A stretch of 37,185 bases of DNA. It comes from an uncultured Oscillospiraceae bacterium (GTDB lineage Bacteria > Bacillota > Clostridia > Oscillospirales > Oscillospiraceae). A model generated the notes under the pieces. That model made no database searches. It worked only from the letters and a program-made list of their open reading frames with translations, and was not told the origin of the DNA. Position 1 is the stretch's first letter, and each line of letters begins with the position of its first letter. The DNA lies in assembly GCA_934572325.1 (NCBI GenBank), contig CAKTKT010000013.1, positions 1-37,185 of the forward strand. Reading direction: 5' to 3'. A program made the translations under genes and the position numbers. Positions 22,757 through 29,573 of this stretch are shown here, in pieces.

Positions 22757-23164
22757 TTATAGCTTTTTTGTTATGGTCAGAATGTTTTTGCCGTTTTCGT
22801 AGCTGTATGTGACGGCGTCCATGTTCTTTTTCACCAGCAGTATGCCCAGCCCGCCTATGCTGCGCTCCTCTGCGGGCAGCGTGGTGTCCGCGTCGGGCTT
22901 TTCCAGCGGATTGAACGGCTTGCCGTGGTCGAGAAAGGTTATCGTCACGGTCGGCGGATCGCCGTGCGTGTCCACGCAGACCTCCGCCTCGCCGCGCTGC
23001 GGATGATAGGCGTAGCTTGCGATGTTTACAAAGATCTCCTCGACCGCCAGCTCCACCTGAAACCTCACCTTCGCCGGACAGCCGCAGTCGTCCAAAACCC
23101 CGTCGATAAAGGCGTTCACGCCCTCAAGCTGCGCCGTCTCCGCGGGAACGGTGATCTTTTTCAT
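22757..23164 (-). CDS. RsbW/SpoIIAB-like serine kinase (anti-sigma-type ATPase)
   Basis: A 135-residue HATPase_c protein with the full ATP site: N-box EEIFVNI (N47), G1 DHGKPFNP (D79, G81), an ATP lid (about 88-103) and G2 GGLGILLVKK (G104-G107). Such kinases phosphorylate STAS antagonists and bind a target, classically a sigma factor. First gene of the four-gene minus-strand operon, with AGGAGG before its ATG and a near-consensus promoter at 23208-23236. No sigma factor gene is adjacent, so the regulated target is unknown. Confidence 0.93.
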   Translation of the reverse strand: MKKITVPAETAQLEGVNAFIDGVLDDCGCPAKVRFQVELAVEEIFVNIASYAYHPQRGEAEVCVDTHGDPPTVTITFLDHGKPFNPLEKPDADTTLPAEERSIGGLGILLVKKNMDAVTYSYENGKNILTITKKL

Positions 23165-23207
23165 GTCAAGCCCTCCTTTGCAATGCGGAGTGTTCGCGAT
23201 TCACTCT

Positions 23208-23236
23208 ATTCTAACTCAAGTTTCAATATAATTCAA
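23208..23236 (-). promoter_or_regulatory. Promoter of the partner-switching operon
   Basis: On the minus strand TTGAAT (23236-23231), 17 bases, then TAGAAT (23213-23208). It lies about 45 bases ahead of the kinase ATG and looks like a sigma-A promoter rather than a sigma-B type. Confidence 0.75.
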
Positions 23237-23298
23237 CTAAAATCCGCGCAGACGGCGGATGTTTACAATTTAGGCTTTTATTTTCCCGCGCCGTGTGG

Positions 23299-23304
23299 TA
23301 AAAT
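23299..23304 (+). promoter_or_regulatory. Possible -10 box for smpB
   Basis: TAAAAT stands 32 bases before the smpB GTG. No good -35 box lies 17 bases upstream (TTTTAT), so the promoter is weak or needs another factor. Confidence 0.4.
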
Positions 23305-23336
23305 GACAGCGTTCATCGAGAGGAAGTGAGACGCGC

Positions 23337-23807
23337 GTGCCGAAGCAGCAGGGCATAAAGGAGATAGCGAGCAACCGCAAGGCTTTTCATGAGTACTTTG
23401 TGCTTGAGCGCTTTGAGGCGGGCATTGAGCTTGCCGGAACGGAGGTCAAGTCCGTCCGCGCGGGCAACGTCAATCTCAAGGACGCCTTCTGCACCGTGAA
23501 AAACGGGGAGCTTTTTGTGCGCGGTATGCACATTTCCCCCTATGAGCAGGGGAATATCTTCAACCGAGACCCCGTGCGTCCGCGCCGCCTGCTCATGCAT
23601 AAGCGCGAGATAATGAAGCTCAACGCCCGCGTCATGCAGGACGGCGTTGCGCTCATCCCGCTCTCGCTCTATTTCAAGGACAGCCGCGTCAAGGTCGAGC
23701 TTGGGCTGTGCAAGGGCAAAAAGCTGCACGACAAGCGCGACAGCGAGGCAGAGCGCCAGTCGAAGCGCGATATAGACAGAATGATGAAAGAAAGGAATTA
23801 CCAATGA
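23337..23807 (+). CDS. smpB: SsrA-binding protein SmpB
   Basis: SmpB binds tmRNA and is required for rescue of stalled ribosomes. The 156-residue protein shows NRKAFHEYFVLERFEAGIELAGTEVKSVRAG, the GELFVRGMHISPYEQGN segment and the C-terminal basic tail (KLHDKRDSEAERQSKRDIDRMM) that enters the ribosome mRNA channel. The start is GTG with AGAGGAAG upstream. The stop overlaps the next gene, and ssrA follows 570 bases downstream, the usual clostridial linkage. Confidence 0.97.
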   Translation: MPKQQGIKEIASNRKAFHEYFVLERFEAGIELAGTEVKSVRAGNVNLKDAFCTVKNGELFVRGMHISPYEQGNIFNRDPVRPRRLLMHKREIMKLNARVMQDGVALIPLSLYFKDSRVKVELGLCKGKKLHDKRDSEAERQSKRDIDRMMKERNYQ

Positions 23808-24322
23808 GCAATCCTGTTATCACCTTTGAACTCGAAAACGGCGACGTTATAAAGGCGGAGCTTTATCCCGAAACAGCGCCCAATACCGTCAACAACTTCA
23901 TCTCCCTTGTCAGCAAGGGCTTTTATGACGGGCTCATCTTCCACCGCGTCATCCCCGGCTTCATGATCCAGGGCGGCGATCCCAAGGGCAGCGGCGTCGG
24001 CGGTCCGGGGTACTCCATCAAGGGCGAATTTACCGGCAACGGCTTTAAAAACGACCTCAGGCATGACCGCGGCGTGCTCTCCATGGCGCGCACCATGGCG
24101 CCCAACTCCGCCGGCAGCCAGTTTTTCATCATGCATGAGGATTCGCCTCACCTTGACGGGCAGTATGCCGCGTTCGGCAGGGTGACGGAGGGCATCGAGG
24201 CTGTTGACCGCATCTGCGAGGTGCGTACGGACTATAATGACCGCCCCAAGACCCCGCAGGTCATGAAAAAGGTCACGGTCGAGACCTTCGGCGTCGAGTA
24301 TCCCGAGCCTGAAAAGGCATAA
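23804..24322 (+). CDS. Cyclophilin-type peptidyl-prolyl cis-trans isomerase
   Basis: A 172-residue cytosolic cyclophilin. Catalytic and cyclosporin-site motifs are FHRVIPGFMIQGGDP (about 46-60), MARTMAPNSAGSQFFIM (about 90-106) and LDGQYAAFGRVTEG (about 113-126). No signal peptide is present. The ATG overlaps the smpB stop (ATGA), so it is translationally coupled to ribosome rescue, which is a matter of position and not of known shared function. GAAAGGAA precedes the start. Confidence 0.95.
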   Translation: MSNPVITFELENGDVIKAELYPETAPNTVNNFISLVSKGFYDGLIFHRVIPGFMIQGGDPKGSGVGGPGYSIKGEFTGNGFKNDLRHDRGVLSMARTMAPNSAGSQFFIMHEDSPHLDGQYAAFGRVTEGIEAVDRICEVRTDYNDRPKTPQVMKKVTVETFGVEYPEPEKA

Positions 24323-24376
24323 GCATATTATATTTCCAACTCCGCAGACTTCATGCTGCAATGGGGTCTGCCTCAT

Positions 24377-24726
24377 GGGGGCGTAACGGTTTCGACGGGG
24401 GTGCGGAGGCAGGAATAGCGGGCGGATGCGCCTGACATCCATAAAACGGGCAAACCTTATAAATTAAAGAACGACAACGATACCGTTCTTCTCGCTGCTT
24501 AATTAGCGAGCGTTCCGCCCGAGAGCACCACGGCTCGGGACGGGGCGTCGATCAGTGGTGAACGTGCGCGCGCGAAGCTTTGAGCGCGCCATGCATAATG
24601 AAGCTACCAAGCTCCGGAGCGTGACGGTTCGCGCCGGAGCGAGGGAATGTAAATAACCGTCTGCGCCCGGAGAAGTTGCTGTCAAAACGCTTTCGGACAG
24701 GGGTTCAACTCCCCTCGCCTCCACCA
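24377..24726 (+). ncRNA. ssrA: Transfer-messenger RNA (tmRNA)
   Basis: A 350-base tmRNA that starts GGGGGCGTAACGGTTTCGAC and ends with a T-arm (GGTTCAACTCCCC), then CGCCTCC and CCA. The 5' GGGGGCG pairs with the 3' CGCCTCC to form the acceptor stem, with one G-U pair. The mRNA-like part ends in the stop TAA at 24500-24502 and encodes a tag ending DTVLLAA. The reading frame before it is AAG AAC GAC AAC GAT ACC, so the resume codon is AAG (24467) or AAC rather than the common GCN. The GC-rich region after the tag contains pseudoknot-like pairings. ssrA genes are frequent integration sites, and the GC content drops right after this one. Confidence 0.96.
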
Positions 24727-24733
24727 TAAAAGA

Positions 24734-24770
24734 AACCTCTTTTGTCTACCAAGACAAGAGAGGTTTTTTC
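24734..24770 (+). terminator. ssrA terminator
   Basis: AACCTCTTTTGTC pairs with GACAAGAGAGGTT (one mismatch) and is followed by TTTTC, 8 bases after the mature tmRNA end. Confidence 0.9.
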
Positions 24771-24803
24771 TTGCTTTCTGGGCAAAATACAGGGCGAATA
24801 ATA

Positions 24804-24854
24804 GAAAAACGGGCTTTGGAGCGGTCGATTGGCTACTCCGAAGCCCGTTTTTTG
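24804..24854. terminator. Second hairpin terminator, symmetrical, in the ssrA-WYL gap
   Basis: AAAACGGGCTTTGGAG pairs with CTCCGAAGCCCGTTTT (one mismatch) around a 14-base loop, with T-runs on both strands. It separates ssrA from the acquired region. The rest of the 24727-25075 gap is AT-rich, and apart from the promoter at 25006-25034 I see nothing further in it. Confidence 0.8.
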
Positions 24855-25005
24855 CGTTCAGCAGCAAAAGAATACCGAAATCGCTGTTGTACAAATAGAA
24901 TTTCTTTGCTTAAAAAGCAACTTCTAAATGTGTTTAGGGTATGGGACTTGAACCGGATGTTTGCGAAAAATTCAGTTCGGGTAATGATATAATTACGCGG
25001 AGGCC

Positions 25006-25034
25006 TTGAAAAATCGGAAGTTTTGTGTTATACT
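25006..25034 (+). promoter_or_regulatory. Promoter of the WYL-hsd operon
   Basis: TTGAAA (25006-25011), 17 bases, then TATACT (25029-25034), with AGGAGG and the WYL ATG 40 bases on. It is the only strong promoter seen before hsdM. Confidence 0.8.
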
Positions 25035-25075
25035 TAATCAGTATTATTGTACCCATTTCAAAGAGGAGGTACAGC

Positions 25076-26074
25076 ATGGCTGCCAATATGCAAAAGATTA
25101 AGTTGCTGAAGCTTTATGAACTGCTGCGTAAAGAGACGGATGAAGCACATCCCATCTCCCGCGTCGAGCTCTGCAGACGGCTGAATGAGATGGGCATTTC
25201 CAGTAATGTCAGGACGCTGAGTTTGGATATCGAAGTGATGCAGGAAAATGGCTTCGAGATCATGAGCTACCTGAAGGATAAGGAAAAGTTCTACTATGTT
25301 CCGGAGCATGAGCTCACCGTTCCGGAGATAAAAATACTGATTGATGCGGTACAGGCGGCCAGCTTTATCACAGAGAAAAAAACAGCCGAGCTGATAGAAA
25401 AGGTTGCCGCTCTCGGTGGATCACACCAAGCTGAACTGCTAAAAGAAAACATGGTATGCTTCAATACCCGGAAGCACACCAACGAGGCCATTCTCTACAC
25501 GGTGGACGGCATTGAGGATGCTATCATTCGCAGAAAGAAGATCGAATTCAACTACTTCCATTTGAATGAAAAGGCGGAGCGTGTATATGTGACCGCCAGC
25601 GATGGCAGCAAGAAACGCTACTACGTGGAGCCGGTCGCGCTTATCTTCAATGAGGACAACTACTATCTGATGGCATACAGCAGCAAGCATCCGGACAGCA
25701 CCGCCAACTATCGCATTGATCGCATAGATCATCTTACCGTTGTAGAAGAATCGGTAATGTCGGATGAGGCTGTAGCCCGGATCGATGGCGTGGCAGAGTA
25801 TACGGAGCAGGTTTTCAAAATGTTCAGCGGTGAGCTGGAGGACGTTGTGATACAGTTCAGCAAGCAGCTTATCGGCCCCGTGTTCGATAAATTTGGCGAA
25901 GACACACCAATGATGTCTGTGAACGACACCACCTGCGCGGCGACAGTACATGTGCAGATTAGCCCTCCTTTTTTCGGATGGCTGGCACAGTTTGGAAACA
26001 GGATGTGTGTCATCTCTCCCCCTAGCGTGATCGAGCAGTACAAGGAACATATCCAGTCAGTAATCGGAGGGTAA
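25076..26074 (+). CDS. WYL-domain transcriptional regulator
   Basis: A 332-residue regulator. Residues 1-65 form a winged helix (KIKLLKLYELLRKETDEAHPI, RVELCRRLNEMGISSNVRTLSLDIEVMQENGFEI). Residues about 130-225 form the WYL ligand-binding domain, with EFNYFHLNEKAERVYV, YYVEPVALIFNEDNYYLMAYSS and NYRIDRIDHLTVV. The C-terminal WCX-like part follows. WYL proteins often control phage-defence loci (BrxR and CapW types bind operators as dimers and release them on a nucleic-acid or nucleotide signal). It ends 5 bases before hsdM, so it is in the same operon. AGGAGG stands before the ATG at 25076. Confidence 0.92.
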   Translation: MAANMQKIKLLKLYELLRKETDEAHPISRVELCRRLNEMGISSNVRTLSLDIEVMQENGFEIMSYLKDKEKFYYVPEHELTVPEIKILIDAVQAASFITEKKTAELIEKVAALGGSHQAELLKENMVCFNTRKHTNEAILYTVDGIEDAIIRRKKIEFNYFHLNEKAERVYVTASDGSKKRYYVEPVALIFNEDNYYLMAYSSKHPDSTANYRIDRIDHLTVVEESVMSDEAVARIDGVAEYTEQVFKMFSGELEDVVIQFSKQLIGPVFDKFGEDTPMMSVNDTTCAATVHVQISPPFFGWLAQFGNRMCVISPPSVIEQYKEHIQSVIGG

Positions 26075-26079
26075 ATAAT

Positions 26080-27588
26080 ATGGCAGAAAAGACAAACGCT
26101 AACATCGGCTTTGAAAAACAACTGTGGGACGCAGCCTGCGTTCTATGGGGGCATATTCCGGCGGCGGAATACAGAAAGGTAATCATCGGACTTATCTTTC
26201 TGCGATACATATCCGCAGCCTTTGATAAAAGATATCAGGAACTCATAGATGAAGGCGACGGATTCGAGGATGACCGCGACGCATACACGATGGAGAATGT
26301 GTTCTTCGTACCGGAGGAGGCGCGGTGGAGCACCATTGCCGCAGCCGCTCACACGCCGGAGATTGGCACGGTTATCGATAACGCCATGAGAGCTATCGAA
26401 GCTGAGAACAAGACGTTGAAGAACGTCCTTCCTAAGAACTACGCCAGCCCCGACCTCGACAAGCGGATTTTAGGCGATGTCGTAGATATCTTCACGAACA
26501 ATATTGATATGAGTAATATCGAAGAGAGCGAAGACCTCCTCGGTCGTACATACGAATATTGCATCGCGCAGTTCGCCGAAAAGGAAGGCGTCGGCGGCGG
26601 TGAATTCTACACGCCGTCCAGCGTGGTTAAGACGCTCGTTTCCATCCTTCGTCCCTTTGATAACTGCCGCGTGTATGACTGCTGCTGCGGTTCCGGCGGT
26701 ATGTTCGTGCAGAGTGCAAAGTTCATTCAGGCACATTCTGGCAAGCGCGGCGCAATCTCCGTTTATGGACAGGAGGCAAACGCCGACACATGGAAGATGG
26801 CGAAGATGAACATGGCCATCCGAGGTATCGATGCAGACTTCGGTCTCTATCAGGCAGACACCTTTACAAATGACCTGCACCCGACCCTGAAGGCAGATTT
26901 TATCCTTGCAAATCCGCCTTTCAACTATCATCCGTGGAATCAGGAAAAACTGCTTGATGATGTGCGCTGGAAGTACGGCATTCCGCCTGCGGGCAATGCC
27001 AACTACGCATGGATTCAGCACATGATCCATCACCTCGCACCCAATGGCAAAATCGGTTTGGTGCTTGCGAACGGAGCGCTCTCCACGCAGTCCAGCGGCG
27101 AAGGCGAGATCCGCAAGAAGATCATCGAGGACGATTTGATTGAGGGAATCATCGCTATGCCGACACAGCTTTTCTACAGCGTGACCATCCCGGTTACCCT
27201 GTGGTTCATCACAAAGGGCAAAAAGCAGAAAGGCAAGACGCTCTTTATCGATGCCCGCAAGATGGGGCACATGGTCGATAGAAAGCACCGGGATTTTACC
27301 GAGGAGGATATTCAGAAGCTGGCTAATACCTTCGAGGCATTCCAGAATGGAACACTTGAGGATGTGAAGGGCTTCTGCTCTGTTACTACCCTGCAGGATA
27401 TCGCAAAGCAGGATTACATTCTGACACCGGGACGCTATGTTGGCATTGAGGAGCAGGAGGACGATGGGGAGCCTTTTGAAGAGAAAATGGCACGCCTGAC
27501 TTCTGAGCTTTCCGATATGTTTGCAAAGTCCCATGAACTGGAGGACGAAATCAGAAGGAAATTGGGGGCAATTGGGTATGAAGTATAA
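26080..27588 (+). CDS. hsdM: Type I restriction-modification DNA methyltransferase subunit
   Basis: A 502-residue N6-adenine methyltransferase subunit. The N-terminal helical HsdM_N domain (about 5-140) has FEKQLWDAACVLWGHIPAAEYRKVIIGLIFLRYIS. The catalytic domain has motif I YDCCCGSGGMF (199-209) and motif IV NPPF (278-281). It methylates the site chosen by HsdS and is a subunit of the restriction complex. GGAGG precedes the ATG. The last 11 bases overlap hsdS, indicating coupled translation. Confidence 0.97.
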   Translation: MAEKTNANIGFEKQLWDAACVLWGHIPAAEYRKVIIGLIFLRYISAAFDKRYQELIDEGDGFEDDRDAYTMENVFFVPEEARWSTIAAAAHTPEIGTVIDNAMRAIEAENKTLKNVLPKNYASPDLDKRILGDVVDIFTNNIDMSNIEESEDLLGRTYEYCIAQFAEKEGVGGGEFYTPSSVVKTLVSILRPFDNCRVYDCCCGSGGMFVQSAKFIQAHSGKRGAISVYGQEANADTWKMAKMNMAIRGIDADFGLYQADTFTNDLHPTLKADFILANPPFNYHPWNQEKLLDDVRWKYGIPPAGNANYAWIQHMIHHLAPNGKIGLVLANGALSTQSSGEGEIRKKIIEDDLIEGIIAMPTQLFYSVTIPVTLWFITKGKKQKGKTLFIDARKMGHMVDRKHRDFTEEDIQKLANTFEAFQNGTLEDVKGFCSVTTLQDIAKQDYILTPGRYVGIEEQEDDGEPFEEKMARLTSELSDMFAKSHELEDEIRRKLGAIGYEV

Positions 27589-28081
27589 TCTTGCGGATAT
27601 ATGTGAATACGCCAAGGGTAAAGTGGATGTTGCAATCCTGGATGATGAAACCTATATATCCACGGAGAATATGATGCCCAACAAGGGTGGCATTACAAGC
27701 GCATCTTCATTGCCGACCATAGCACAAACGCAGGCATTCCTTGCCGGTGACGTCTTGGTGTCGAATATCAGACCGTACTTCAAAAAGATATGGTTTGCCG
27801 AGTTCGATGGCGGCTGCTCTAACGATGTTCTCGTGTTTAGAGCAAAGAATGGTGTGAGCAAGCGGTTTCTGTACTATGTACTTGCAGACGATACTTTTTT
27901 CGATTACTCGATGGCGACCTCAAAAGGCACAAAGATGCCCCGTGGGGACAAAGCAGCCATTATGAAATATGAAGTGCCAGATTTCACTTACGAGGAACAG
28001 GAAAAAATCGCAGGAATATTGGAGGCACTCGACAGGAAAATACAGCTCAATACGGAGATAAACGAGAATTTAGCGGCTTAG
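27578..28081 (+). CDS. hsdS: Type I specificity subunit, expressed 5' half (one target-recognition domain)
   Basis: A 167-residue half-length HsdS. Residues 1-125 form a target-recognition domain (ending KMPRGDKAAIMKYEVPDF). Residues 128-165 begin the central conserved helix (YEEQEKIAGILEALDRKIQLNTEINENL). At this point a normal HsdS continues with QQAQALYK and a second domain. Here it ends three codons later (Ala-Ala-stop), immediately after the 13-bp repeat at 28060-28072. The missing half is found on the opposite strand directly downstream. In this orientation the cell would make a one-domain HsdS that may dimerise, as described for other half-HsdS proteins, or be inactive. The start is inside the hsdM end. 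Confidence 0.88.
   Translation: MKYNLADICEYAKGKVDVAILDDETYISTENMMPNKGGITSASSLPTIAQTQAFLAGDVLVSNIRPYFKKIWFAEFDGGCSNDVLVFRAKNGVSKRFLYYVLADDTFFDYSMATSKGTKMPRGDKAAIMKYEVPDFTYEEQEKIAGILEALDRKIQLNTEINENLAA
28060..28072 (+). repeat. Left 13-bp inverted repeat of the hsdS switch
   Basis: AAACGAGAATTTA, in the codons for N-E-N-L of HsdS. The exact reverse complement lies at 28708-28720. Identity ends sharply on both sides. Confidence 0.85.
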
Positions 28082-28720
28082 AAGTCGATGCTGGAAACAT
28101 CCAATTCTCCAGACATCAATCGAGGTAGCAGGGTATCACGAGTGGCGGCAAGCCTATCATTTTCAGCACGAAGATTGCGAATCTGTGCAAAAATCGGTTG
28201 TACGATTGAGTTGAACGCACTCAATTCCGCTTCCGATGGTATGACGACAGATACTTTGTTCAGATTGGCTTGGCTAATCTTTAGCTGAACGGCTCCAGTA
28301 ACAATTGACTGGACATTGGTTAAACTGAACAGCAAATAAAGCGTTTCGACAGTAAAGCCATTCTTGCCCGTGATAATGTGGGCATGATTGTTCACCCAGA
28401 ACTTTCCTTCCACATATTGCAGAATTGGAAATCCTTTGCTATCTACAACAGTGCCATCTTCAGCAAGGAGTAGATAGATTCCGTCAAAAAGATACCTATC
28501 CACATAGTCCATTACTGATGTAGCACCATAGTATGGATAAATCTTTGCGAGATTGGCGCGTTCACGGCTCGAAAGGGGTATTCGTTTGGAATCGTGTAGC
28601 TCTATGATTTCTGAAACTGTGCCAAGATGCCAATCCATGGGTATCTCGCCGTCGAAGGGGTTCAAATCAACAAAACGATCCTTATAAAGAGCCTGTGCCT
28701 GCTGGAGTAAATTCTCGTTT
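28078..28720 (-). CDS. hsdS: Inverted silent 3' half of hsdS (second target-recognition domain)
   Basis: The minus strand encodes the second half of an HsdS. After the repeat-encoded NENL it reads LQQAQALYKDRFVDLNPFDG, the family's central conserved region, then PMDWHLGTVSEI, a full target-recognition domain, and the C-terminal conserved helix ending TRDTLLPRLMSGELDVSSIDF. No start codon or ribosome site belongs to it. Reading the frame upstream of 28720 only gives antisense of the next gene. It is therefore a silent cassette. Joined to the plus-strand half by inversion it supplies residues 166-374 of a complete HsdS. Confidence 0.88.
28708..28720 (-). repeat. Right 13-bp inverted repeat of the hsdS switch
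   Basis: TAAATTCTCGTTT on the plus strand, exact reverse complement of 28060-28072. It ends 2 bases before the ribosome site of the next gene, so inversion leaves that gene's translation start intact. Confidence 0.85.
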
Positions 28721-28732
28721 GCAGGAGGAGAA

Positions 28733-29521
28733 ATGGGTATTTTTGATAATGAAATTGAAATAATTGAATTCTTTCGCACAGCAAGAAAGAACGAAGTCCT
28801 TTTGCTTCCCGAAAAAGATAAGATTGCGGAGAAAATATATTTGTCCATAGTGGAAGAGTGGGATAAATGGACGAACAGCTCCGGAAAGTCTGACCCTCCA
28901 CCGGATTTCTTTAGTGATGAACTCGGTCTTATGATGGATGTTATGAGAGTGGATGACCACGGCTATATTGGTCTCAACGGAAAGACGACAGTAAACCCAA
29001 CCTTACGAAGAGAATCTGAGGTTATGCAGGAACTACAGGGAAAAGGCATCTTTGATATGTTCCCAAATGCCAAGCCACATCTTATTGTTGATACAAAGCT
29101 GCCCACGGACGAGGATCACAATTATGTTTTTTATCGAGATAATTTTAACAGAACGGTTGGTTCGCATATCAAGAAAATTACAAATTACAGAGCAAATCAC
29201 CCTGGACTGAAAACCATTTTCATGATTTTCGATGAATCCTCACCATACTTTGAATGCTTAGAATCACATCCAGTTAGGAGAATTGGAGATATTCAATCCG
29301 GACAACCACACTTGTGGTTTTGGGACAGTGCCTTTATGGACGTAGTCAAGGCCTCTGATATCGACTATTTGGTATGGTTTACTCCATATAAGCACTGCGA
29401 TATGTTTTCTTCTATTGGCGAACGGGTTGAGCTTCCAAAAGCAGTAGTTATGAATATCAAAAACATACAGGAACTATTTAGATGCTATAAGTCATCAAAT
29501 ATGGTGAGTGCTGAACTGTAG
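28733..29521 (+). CDS. Unknown protein encoded between hsdS and hsdR
   Basis: A 262-residue protein that I do not recognise. It has no membrane segment or signal peptide. Residues 1-45 are helical and acidic. Notable segments are KPHLIVDTKLPTDEDHNYVFYRDN, SHIKKITNYRANHPGLKTIFMIFDESSPYF and GQPHLWFWDSAFMDVVKASDIDYLVWFTPY, which look like alternating strands of an alpha/beta domain. The spaced Asp, Glu and Lys residues would allow a nuclease-like fold, but no motif proves this. AGGAGG lies before the ATG, just outside the invertible segment. It is markedly AT-rich and probably co-transcribed with hsdM and hsdR. It could be an accessory, antirestriction-control or effector protein of the system. 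Confidence 0.8.
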   Translation: MGIFDNEIEIIEFFRTARKNEVLLLPEKDKIAEKIYLSIVEEWDKWTNSSGKSDPPPDFFSDELGLMMDVMRVDDHGYIGLNGKTTVNPTLRRESEVMQELQGKGIFDMFPNAKPHLIVDTKLPTDEDHNYVFYRDNFNRTVGSHIKKITNYRANHPGLKTIFMIFDESSPYFECLESHPVRRIGDIQSGQPHLWFWDSAFMDVVKASDIDYLVWFTPYKHCDMFSSIGERVELPKAVVMNIKNIQELFRCYKSSNMVSAEL

Positions 29522-29573
29522 CCAGCATAAAAAGCTGTGTATCATGTAGAAACAACGAAAAGGAGTGAATGCA

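Larger units (their letters stand above)
28060..28720. other. Invertible segment of hsdS (phase-variable specificity switch)
   Basis: The 635-bp segment 28073-28707 lies between the exact 13-bp repeats. After inversion the plus-strand frame reads AAT TTA then CTC CAG CAG GCA, that is N-L-L-Q-Q-A, in frame, with 165 residues before the junction and 209 after it. The result is a 374-residue two-domain HsdS with normal junction sequence. The match of frame, family sequence and repeat position makes chance very unlikely. Confidence 0.85.

Noticed and set aside
24780..24796. AAAATACAGG shared with 4861-4870 as a possible att duplication
   Set aside because: Ten AT-rich bases shared over 20 kb is within chance, and the flanking bases differ.
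28721..28848. Apparent N-terminal extension of the minus-strand hsdS half (start at 28848)
   Set aside because: This stretch is antisense to the start and ribosome site of the 28733 gene and does not resemble HsdS. Similarity begins exactly at the 13-bp repeat.
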